Shown here: one piece after another, positions 19,127 to 26,040 of the stretch
Layout: each line of letters starts with the position of its first letter
Numbering within the stretch: the stretch's first letter is position 1
Source of the DNA: Symbiodinium natans
Lineage: Eukaryota > Sar > Dinophyceae > Suessiales > Symbiodiniaceae
DNA: 30,146 bases
Reading direction: 5' to 3'
Assembly (NCBI GenBank): GCA_905221605.1
Contig: CAJNDS010001177.1
Coordinates: 1 to 30,146 of the forward strand
Translations under genes and position numbers: made by a program
Notes under the pieces: generated by a model
The model's input: the letters and a program-made list of their open reading frames with translations, nothing else
Told to the model about the DNA's origin: nothing
Databases searched by the model: none

Positions 19127-20350
19127 GTGTGTGTGTGTGTGTGTGTGTGTGTGTTGTGGGTGTGGTGTTGTGTGTGTGTGTGTGTGTGTGTGTTGTGGTG
19201 TTTGTGTGTGTGTGTGTGTGTTGTGTGTGTGTTGTGTGTGTGTGTGTTTGTTGGTGTGTTGTGTGTGTGTGTGTTGGGTGTGTGGGTGTGTGTGTGTGTG
19301 GGTGTGTGTGTGGTGTGTGTGTGTGTGTGTGGGTGTGTGTGGTGTCTGTGGTCGTGCGCGTGCGCGTGCGCGTGCGCGTGCGCGTTGCAGGTGCGCGTGT
19401 GCTTGCGCGTGCGCGTGCGCGTGTGGCGTGTGCGTGCGCGTGCGCGTGCGCGTGCCCCCCCGCGTGTGCGGTGCGTGTGCCGTGTGCGTGCGCGGCGCGT
19501 GCGCGTGCGCGTGGGGTTGCGGTGCGTGCGTGTGGTGCGCTTGCGTGCCGCCAGTGTTCTACGTGGTGTGCGTTCCCTCCCCGCAGGGGCTTGCGATTGA
19601 AAAAGATGATCTGAGAAAAGGTCGGCGAGCAACTACCACCTCCACATCCTGCATTGCGACAACCGCGACGTTGGTCAATTTGGCGGTCGTCGTCAGCAGA
19701 AGTTACCTCATAACTGGCACACAGCTTCGCGCTCGCATGTCTCCTGCCCGAGGGCTTTGTACAACAGGATTGCTGAAGTGTCTCCCGCATGTGCTCACAT
19801 ATCCAAAAGATTATTTCTTGCCAGCCGCAACGAGATTCGCCTGGCGGCGGAAGAGCTGGCCCGTGAAGCGCAATCTTCCTGTGCCAGAGACGCGCGGCCA
19901 ACTTCAAATTGTCACTCGCGTTGTTTTGTTGTGCAACCAGTGTCGGTGTGTTTTCTGGGCAGCTTTCCCGGCTGCGAATACCTAAGGAGGCCGTCGAAGC
20001 TGGATTTTACACGTTTGCTGACACACAGAGGCTGAAATGTTTCTGAACTCCCTCAACAACAGTATCACAAGAATATGGAAGAAATTCCCTTGCTCGCCCG
20101 AAACCTTGTCTACCACCTCGGGGACTCAGCAGAACGATGCATTTTGGAACGCCCGCGATCCGGCAGAATTTCCACTCTTCGAAAAGCATGGGGGCTTCGT
20201 ATGGTCCCATGCGAAAAAGAATGATGACTTCCAAGAATAAGCTCGCACGCTGGGCTTCCAGACGAGCCTGCTCTGACTCGAATGCTTCTCCCAGAACTAC
20301 CATCACCAAGCGAATATATGCCCGACTGGCCTCGCCCATGCGCTGACGCA
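15186..20350 (+). CDS. C5-cytosine DNA methyltransferase-like gene, multi-exon, 3' part disrupted
   Basis: Probable exons: 15186-15485, 15554-15647, 15721-16091, 16176-16280, 16346 to about 16560, unresolved ones to 17000, 17408-17569, 17669-18046, and a 3' region 19586-20350. The later exons carry C5-MTase motifs in order: I ([10 protein letters not shown]), III (CVFGDIEG), IV with the catalytic Cys ([11 protein letters not shown]), VI (IIIENTE), a VIII-like segment ([13 protein letters not shown]), then a tail [12 protein letters not shown]...GRISTLRK and a X-like [17 protein letters not shown]. These enzymes methylate cytosine C5 in DNA using S-adenosylmethionine. The N-terminal 300 or so residues match nothing I know and could be a separate gene. 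The 3' region needs several frame changes, so this may be a pseudogene, or the sequence may carry indel errors. Confidence 0.65.
15554..15647 (+). CDS. internal exon, unknown
   Basis: Encodes [18 protein letters not shown] and then [13 protein letters not shown]. The intron before is GT-AG phase 0. The donor after is G|GTGAGT, the best consensus donor in this gene, in phase 1. Confidence 0.5.
15721..16091 (+). CDS. internal exon, unknown
   Basis: Starts after AAGCTTATCAG, phase 1, with [19 protein letters not shown]; ends about CGTTGTTATGCT|GTGGCA. Alpha-helical, no known motif. Confidence 0.5.
16176..16280 (+). CDS. internal exon, unknown
   Basis: Encodes [20 protein letters not shown] and then [15 protein letters not shown]. 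The acceptor is CTGACTGAG. The donor is CAG|GTGCAC, followed by a 65-nt GT-AG intron with a pyrimidine-rich end. Confidence 0.6.
16346..16560 (+). CDS. internal exon, unknown
   Basis: Starts phase 0 after CGCCCCAG with [20 protein letters not shown]; the frame stays open to 16666 but the 3' border is unclear. Between here and 17407 there may be further exons (a plus frame at about 16820-16990 and another at 17062-17160), none certain. Confidence 0.45.
17020..17370. repeat. telomere-type arrays in opposite orientations within an intron
   Basis: CCCTAAA at 17021-17045; TTTAGGG from 17187 to 17220, then CCCTAAA (17224-17245), then a long TTTAGGG run to 17367. The array ends 38 bp before the exon encoding motif I. 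Confidence 0.85.
17408..17569 (+). CDS. methyltransferase exon with motif I
   Basis: Encodes 54 residues after TTGTTGGTCAG, including [20 protein letters not shown] and [12 protein letters not shown]. The S-C-x-G-x-x-x-S-E arrangement corresponds to the SAM-binding F-x-G-x-G loop, and the Asp in SCHDA to motif II. A GT donor at 17570 removes the in-frame TAG just downstream and keeps phase 0 with the next exon. Confidence 0.65.
17669..18046 (+). CDS. methyltransferase exon with motifs III, IV and VI
   Basis: Begins [15 protein letters not shown] after [16 protein letters not shown] is motif [16 protein letters not shown] is motif IV with the catalytic Pro-Cys, and PLIIIENTE is motif VI with the Glu-Asn pair. 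Between III and IV lies a Cys/His-rich loop ([17 protein letters not shown]). The exon ends at GAG|GCGATT, a GC donor, just before the simple repeat. Confidence 0.8.
18047..19585. repeat. 1.5-kb (GT)n/(GCGTGC)n simple repeat in intron
   Basis: Alternating purine-pyrimidine DNA: (TG)n, then GCGTGC/GCGCGT variants (18100-18930), long (GT)n with T insertions (18940-19350), then GCGTGC again to about 19540. The intron ends CCTCCCCGCAG. Very long frames on both strands are repeat translation. Confidence 0.85.
19586..20350 (+). pseudogene. C-terminal methyltransferase region with broken frames
   Basis: Pieces in changing frames: [11 protein letters not shown] (19586 on), [19 protein letters not shown] (about 19630-19690, motif VIII-like), LYNRIAE and [16 protein letters not shown] (to about 19880), [20 protein letters not shown] (20045 on) with [21 protein letters not shown] (20221-20247), LGF (20250-20258), [15 protein letters not shown] (20258 on). 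The last three look like one motif-X segment broken by two one-base losses within about 12 bp. Either gene decay or sequencing indels; introns this short are not credible. Confidence 0.5.
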
Positions 20351-20640
20351 CACTGCCAGCACTTTTCGTCAGTTGCCTTTTCGTGCAAATTGCTTAGCCC
20401 TCCTCTTGTTTCAGGCCACCTGCGTGCCGCCAGTAGCAGGTCGTTCGTGCGAGCGGCGTGCAGACAGCAAGCTCTTGCGCGGAAAACTCAGGAGCTGCCG
20501 GAGGACTGCGACTTTCACATTCTTGTTTGTCTTGATGTGTGCATGTGCGTCGCGAGTCTCATAACGGACCACGCTTCCTTTCTCCAAGTCTGTGTCCTTT
20601 TCCGACCTGGTCTGCAGTAACTTGTGCGGCAGAGAGGTTC
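20351..20640. other. 3' flank of the methyltransferase-like gene
   Basis: Open in two plus frames but without recognisable motifs; may hold the last residues of the gene or its 3' UTR. Confidence 0.3.
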
Positions 20641-20650
20641 ACGACTGTCC

Positions 20651-21290
20651 ATGCCGCCCAAAAAACCGTCCTCTGTCGTAGCCAGTCTGTGCCCGGGCTC
20701 TTGTTTGTGGCGAGGCAGATCGTCTTGGTTTGCCGGAGACCTTCCTGCCACATGTGCCGATGCAGCGGAGTTGCCTGGCATCAGTGTGGTGTATTGTGAT
20801 TCGCGCAGCAAATTCTCCTTTCCACGCATCTCCATACACGGGTCCAAAACCTAGGAAACAAGATCGCTTGGCCAGGGGGAGTGACCCCAGACTTGGACCG
20901 GAGGACGACGCAAACCGCAGCGGGGCCAAGAAAAACCCACCAATAAGCCAAATCCCGCCCAAAGCCCGACCTGTGTCAGTGCCGGGAAGCGAACCAGCAA
21001 GCCGTCATAGACAGCGACGAGGAGAGGAGGGGAGACATCCAAGCCAGTCCGAGAGCTGTCGGCGGGGAGCAAAGGATGTGACAGCGAGACGCGAAGCGCC
21101 GTAAGCCGAAGAAAGCCAAGCCAAGAAGAAGGCACTTGAAGAGGAGCCCAAGAAGAAGAATGCGCCCAGGAAGAGGAGCCCAAGAAGAGCCGAGGCACTA
21201 AAACCAAGGATGCCGACAGTGACCCCCGTAACGCCGACCAGCCCAGCCCCTCCGGACCTGTGTCGTCCGGGGACGCAGGCATCCAGACCT
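20651..21290 (+). pseudogene. K/E/P-rich coding-like region with frame changes
   Basis: A plausible start is ATG 20651 (MPPKKPSSVVA). Later text is coding-like in different frames: AVIDSDEERRGDIQASPRA, KKKALEEEPKKKNAPRKRSP, and a C-terminus EEEPKKSRGTKTKDADSD ending GDAGIQT with a TAG at about 21290. A 19-bp sequence, GAAGAGGAGCCCAAGAAGA, occurs twice 32 bp apart, a spacing that shifts the frame. It could be a low-complexity tail of a real gene with unseen introns, or a remnant. Confidence 0.35.
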
Positions 21291-21675
21291 AGCCACAAAA
21301 CCCACCCTAACGTGAGCAAAAATGCCTGCTCATGCCTCAGTTACGTGGTGCCTCGTGCGTGAACACATGTTTCGGTGTGTTATATTTATCTTTCTGTGAT
21401 TGATCTGCGATTCCATTTCATTGATTGGCTTGGTTCCATGTGGAGCCAGTGAACTTGAATAAGCACGGCCTGAAAAGACCGACCGCGACCATTGTTCCTA
21501 CTCATCTGTTTCGGCTTCGGCTTCTCGTCCGGGGTACAGCCCCATGTGAGTAACTCGGCTTCGCCTGGATGCGCGAGGACACTTTCTTCGGGAGTCCTGC
21601 TTTTCCCCACAAAACTCCCCACAAAAAAAAAAACAAACCAGCAAGCAAATCAAAAACAACCTTGTCAATTTGTCA
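21291..21675. other. intergenic or 5' region of the coiled-coil gene
   Basis: No gene recognised. An A-rich run lies at 21621-21632. The text just before the next coding exon (AATGGTCAG|GCGAG) could be a splice acceptor, so upstream exons are possible. Confidence 0.4.
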
Positions 21676-21927
21676 ATGGTCAGGCGAGTCAAGGACGAGA
21701 TGCTGAAAACGTGCAAAAACGAATATGCACGTCGCGGCTGCCCAGTCGAACACACTGGGTGGAAGCCAGAGCAGATAGCCCAGTACATGGACGCCCGGTA
21801 TGCCACCTTGTCTGAAAACCAGGACATCGGACCCTTCATTCACGAGCTCCCTGAAAAGCAAAAGAGAGGCTACCCGGCAAAGATGCCTGACTGGGTCATC
21901 GAGTACCACCAGCGTGTGCAGAGGGAG
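21676..21927 (+). CDS. coiled-coil gene exon 1
   Basis: Ends ...CAGAGGGAG|GCTGGG, a GC donor, phase 0. Encodes EYARRGCPVEHTGWKPEQIA and ends with HQRVQRE. Confidence 0.65.
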
Positions 21928-23488
21928 GCTGGGTGTTGCGTAGGTGCTTCTGTGTCACAGCTGTGTCCGTGTCAGTCAGACGATCCAGCTTTGTGCGTGT
22001 ACGTAACACAGCGAAAACCGGACGCAGGAAGAGGAGCAGGAGGCGGGCAGCCAGGCCGACTTGCCGGAGCAGGGCTACGACGTTCAGACGTTCAAGATGC
22101 CGGGCAAGGGCAAGTACAAGTACTGCCTGGTACACACGAAAAGGGAGCTGAGTGTGGAGATCGGGCCTCCGGACCAAGGGGATGAATGGGAGATCTTCCT
22201 GGGCGACGAGGACGAACGGGAGTACATCTGGCAAAGGGTGGAGAGCGATTACGAGCACGTTCTTTGCTCTGACATGATGAATGAGTTGCTCGCTGCTGAG
22301 GCTAGCGCGAGAATCGGCCAGGTACCTGTCAAAGATGCGCCGACGAAGCGCAGCCCGCCAGGACTGAGTTTGTCCATGTTCCTTTTAGTTTTCCTATTTT
22401 TAAACTTGCCAGCGATCGCAGCACAGTGCTACAGAAAGAGCCGCTGCAGGACGCACAACGCGGACTTCCAATGCGCCGCCCAGCACCGGGCAGCCCGCCA
22501 AGGTGTCTCATGTGGACGACGACGATTTCGGGGGCAGCAGCAGTGAGGACCTCCCGCTGACGATTGTTCGTGTTTCAGTCCAGGGCTTTCCTGGATCCTG
22601 TGATGCATGCGTACAGTCTGTTGTCCTGCGGAGGAGGAAGAAGAAGAGCTTGAGGACCCCAAGCCGCCCGCGCCCGTGGTCTACACCAACGCAGAGGGCA
22701 AGCAGTGGCTTCTCCATGGCAGCACGGAATTGGCGCTGCCCGGCCAGGACAAGCCGGATGGATGCTCAGACTGGATCGTGCAGGAAGAATGCGACGGGGA
22801 GACCGGCACTGCCCGCTACGAGCTGAAATCCCTGGCGAGCTCGGTCAAGGTCCGTCGCTGCGACGTGCTCCTAGCGGGGCGCAAAGCAAAGCCGATCATG
22901 GATGAGACGCGCAAGGCTGTGATGCAGAAGATCCAGGAGAAGTACGATGTCGACAAGTATCATGTGAAAGAGCAGCGAGCGATGAGGAAAGAGAAGGCTG
23001 AACGCAAGGCGCAGGAAGCGCGGGCTCTTGAAGCGGCTCGCATGGCAAAAGAAGAGGAAGAGCGCCAAGCCCAGGAGAGTGCAAAGCGCCAAATAGAGGA
23101 GGAGAAAGCGGAAAATGAGCGGAAGCAGGCCGAGGCACAGGCCCTATCGCTGGCCAAAGGAATGTTCGAGAAGATGAAGACCGAGTTCCTCGAGCAGCTG
23201 GGCCACGGAGCCAAGGACGTGGAGGACGCGAAGCCAAAGGAAGGAGAAGGACCGGCTGCTGCTGGCGCGCAGGACTTCGAGCCGAAGCGCTCAGAAGTGG
23301 AGGCCGAGAACCAAGCAGTTTCGGAGGAGCTGGCGGACCTGAAGGCGGGGGGTGGCTCGAAACGCAGCAACCCCGACTCGCCCGACAAAGCCGCCGTGGA
23401 TGCCAAGAAGGAGAAGAAGCGACTGCTGCATGCACGTTTGGCAAACACTCACTGTTCTGTGTCCGAGGACGACTCGGGCGATGAGTGA
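21676..23488 (+). CDS. four-exon gene, 512-residue coiled-coil protein of unknown function
   Basis: Exons 21676-21927, 22028-22361, 22450-22547 and 22634-23488 total 1539 nt, an exact multiple of three ending TGA. Introns are 100, 88 and 86 nt with GC-AG, GA-AG and GA-AG ends. Exon 1 (84 residues, MVRRVKDEMLK) has a helix and a Trp/Pro-rich segment. Exon 2 has YDVQTFKMPGKGKYKYCLVH and an acidic patch. Exon 3 has HVDDDDFGGSSSE. Exon 4 has GKQWLLHGSTELALPGQD, then a charged coiled coil at about residues 325-420 (Lys/Glu/Ala heptads, many RK and EEE) and an acidic Ser-rich tail SVSEDDSGDE. It may be nuclear or a scaffold, but I recognise no family. The start is the first ATG in the open frame; an upstream exon cannot be excluded. 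Confidence 0.7.
22028..22361 (+). CDS. coiled-coil gene exon 2
   Basis: Begins GAAGAGGAGCAG after GACGCAG, phase 0; ends CCAG|GACTGAG, a GA donor, phase 1. AGGAC occurs at both ends of the next intron. Confidence 0.7.
22450..22547 (+). CDS. coiled-coil gene exon 3
   Basis: Begins GACGCACAACG after GCTGCAG; ends AGTGAG|GACCTC, a GA donor, phase 0. Encodes a Ser/Thr/Pro-rich stretch and VSHVDDDDFGG. Confidence 0.65.
22634..23488 (+). CDS. coiled-coil gene exon 4 (terminal)
   Basis: Begins after TGCGGAG with an acidic run EEEEELEDP; 284 codons to TGA at 23486. The preceding in-frame codons back to 22607 are intron read-through in this model. Confidence 0.75.
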   Translation, partial: EEEEELEDPKPPAPVVYTNAEGKQWLLHGSTELALPGQDKPDGCSDWIVQEECDGETGTARYELKSLASSVKVRRCDVLLAGRKAKPIMDETRKAVMQKIQEKYDVDKYHVKEQRAMRKEKAERKAQEARALEAARMAKEEEERQAQESAKRQIEEEKAENERKQAEAQALSLAKGMFEKMKTEFLEQLGHGAKDVEDAKPKEGEGPAAAGAQDFEPKRSEVEAENQAVSEELADLKAGGGSKRSNPDSPDKAAVDAKKEKKRLLHARLANTHCSVSEDDSGDE

Positions 23489-23870
23489 GGACTGAGCCAG
23501 CCCCGGTCCAATCCCAGTCCAAGCAGGCTGGACCTGTAGTCTGCCTGCCCTTTTCCGACGGAAGCATCCCTGCCGTAGGTGACACACAGCCATACTGAAG
23601 TTCTGAAACACTTGGCACACCAGGTTTTTTGTTTCGTAGTCAGTCCTTAAATAACATATACTTATGGATGTATATCATTTTTTCTGGTGACGCACGGAAT
23701 ATTTGTGCTATTTTTTTTTGGGGGGGGAGGGGGGGGGGGGGGAGCAGGCGCGGGAGGAAGGAAGGGGGGGGGGGGGGGAGGAAATCCTAAACCTTTAGGT
23801 TAAACGCTGCATCCTAAACCCTAAACCCTGAACTTTAGAAACCTAAACCCTAAACCCGACACAGAAACAT
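23489..23870. other. 3' flank with poly-G tracts and a short telomere-type run
   Basis: About 200 bp of unique 3' flank, then G tracts at 23719-23745 and 23764-23780 that could form quadruplexes, then CCTAAACC-type text at 23788-23860. No gene seen. Confidence 0.6.
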
Positions 23871-25740
23871 TATAGCCAGAAGGCGAGGTAAGTCAAAAAC
23901 AAAGCGAAAATACGCAGGACGTAAGCCCAAGTAAGCCCGAACAAAAACGAGCCGACATGAAGCCGAAATAAGGTCCACGAGTTCGGGTCCCCGGGTTTCC
24001 GGGCTACAGCGTTACAGGGGCCTTCAAGCACAAGGCAAAACCAGCCGAAAGCAAAAACAAGGCAGAAACAAAGCCGAAATCAGGCCGACGTAAGGCCGAA
24101 ATAAGGCCGAAATAAGGCCGAAATAAGGCCGAAATAAGGCCGAAATAAGGCCGAAATAAGGCCGAAATAAGGCCGAAATAAGGCCGAAATAAGGCCCGAA
24201 ATAGTGTGCCTTATTTCGGCTTTGTTGCCCTTTAAGGCCCTTTCAGGCCCTGTATCCCCCCGCCAACCCGACCCCCCGAGCCTCGTGGACCCTATTTCGG
24301 CCTTATTTCGGCCTTATTTCGGCCTTATTTCGGCCTTATTTCTGCCTTATTTCGGCTTTGTTGCCCTTTAAGGCCCTTTCAGGCCCGGAAACCCCCCACC
24401 AACCCAACCCCCGAGCCTCGTGGACCCTATTTCGGCCTTATTTCGGCCTTGTTTCGGCCTTATTTCGGCCTTATTTCTGCCTTATTTCGGCTTTGTTGCC
24501 CTTTAAGGCCCTTTCAGGCCCCAAAACCCCCTGCCAACCCGACCCCCCCGAGCCGCGTGGACCCTATTTCGGCCCTATTTCGGCCCTATTTCGGCCTTAT
24601 TTCTGCCTTATTTGGGTTTTGTTGCCCTTTAAGGCCCTTTCAGGCCCCGAAACCCCCTGCCAACCCGACCCCCCGAGCCTCGTGGACCCTATTTCGGCCT
24701 TATTTCGGCCTTATTTCGGCCTTATTTCGGCCTTATTTCTGCCTTGTTTGGGTTTTGTTGCCCTTTAAGGCCCTTTCAGGCCCTGAAACTCCCTGCCAAC
24801 CCGACCCCCCGAGCCTCGTGGACCCTATTTCGGCCTTATTTCGGCCTTATTTCGGCCTTATTTCAGCTTTATTTCGGCCTTATTTCGGCCTTATTTCTGC
24901 CTTGTTTCGGCTTTGTTGCCCTTTAAGGCCCTTTCAGGCCTTGAACCCCCCCCCCCCCCCCCCGGAGCCTCGTGGACCCTATTTCGGCCTTATTTCGGCC
25001 TTATTTCGGCCTTATTTCTGCCTTATTTCGGCTTTGTTGCCCTTTAAGGCCCTTTCACCCCTCGAAACCCCCTGCCAACCCGACCCCCCGAGCCGCGTGG
25101 ACCCTATTTCGGCCTTGTTTCGGCCTTATTTCGGCCTTATTTCTGCCTTATTTGGGTTTTGTTGCCCTTTAAGGCCCTTTCAGGCCCTGTATCCCCCCGC
25201 CAACCCGACCCCCCGAGCCTCGTGGACCCTATTTCGGCCTTATTTCGGCCTTATTTCGGCCTTATTTCTGCCTTGTTTCGGCTTTGTTGCCCTTTAAGGC
25301 CCTTTCAGGCCTTGAAACCCCCCCCCCGGAGCCTCGTGGACCCTATTTCGGCCTTATTTCGGCCTTAATTTCGGCCTTATTTTGGCCTTTTTCTGCCTAT
25401 TTCGGCTTTGTTGCCCTTTAAGGCCCTTTCAGGCCCGGAAACCCCCTCGTGGACCCTATTTCGGGCCTTATTTCGGCCTTTTTTTCGCTTTTTTTTCTGC
25501 CTTATTTCGGCTTTGTTGGCCGTTCAAGGCCCTTTAAGGTCCTGACCCCCCCCCACGCCCCCCCCCCCAGCCTCGTCAACCCTGTTTCGGTCTTGTTTCG
25601 GCTTTATTTCGGCCTTATTTCGGCCTTGTCTCTGCTGTGCTTTAAAGCCCCTTATTATTTAATTTAAGGCTGAAAGAAGGCCGACATAAACCTAAACAAT
25701 CCCGAAGTAAGGCCGCCCAAGCTCGAAAAAAACCCGAATG
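23870..25740. repeat. higher-order satellite built on an 11-bp unit, with orientation switch
   Basis: On the left, CGAAATAAGGC units (about ten clean copies at 24090-24195). At about 24200 the orientation flips to TTATTTCGGCC units set in a larger repeat of 120-160 bp containing GTTGCCCTTTAAGGCCCTTT, AACCCGACCCCC and GAGCCTCGTGGACCC, about 11 copies to 25640. Loose GCCGA-AAGG text in the first orientation returns at 25665-25740. Frames such as PISALFRPYFGLISALF are repeat translation. Confidence 0.9.
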
Positions 25741-26040
25741 AAAGGCCCAAAAATTGCTCGAGGGTCAGGTTTCCCGGGCTGTAGGGGTCCCTGGGTCCCT
25801 GAACAAGGAGGGGAAGGGAGGAGGAAGGGAAAGGGAAGGGAGCGGGGAGGGGAGAGAGGGGAGAGAAAAAGAAAAAAAAAAAAAAAAAAGGGGGAGGCCA
25901 GCACGTCGAACGCAACAAGCCCGCAAGCAGCCCCCTGAACACATAGCCTCAACGAGACTCACTAGACTTGAGATGTCGGCTGCGGATGCTCGCCTCTCAT
26001 GCTTTCAAAATTTCAGCCTCGGCTTTTCCAGCTGAGCTGG
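25741..26040. other. spacer with a purine tract
   Basis: GGGAAGGGAGGAGG-type purine run and poly-A at 25806-25890, then unique sequence. No certain exon. Confidence 0.5.

Noticed and set aside
18213-19985. Very long Thr/His, Cys/Val and Ala/Arg frames (up to 564 codons) on both strands
   Set aside because: Translation of (GT)n and (GCGTGC)n; only the text after about 19586 has normal protein character.
22896-23618. Antisense frames of 240 and 162 codons over the coiled-coil gene
   Set aside because: Shadow frames; composition is the complement of the Lys/Glu-rich coding strand and no splice or motif support exists.
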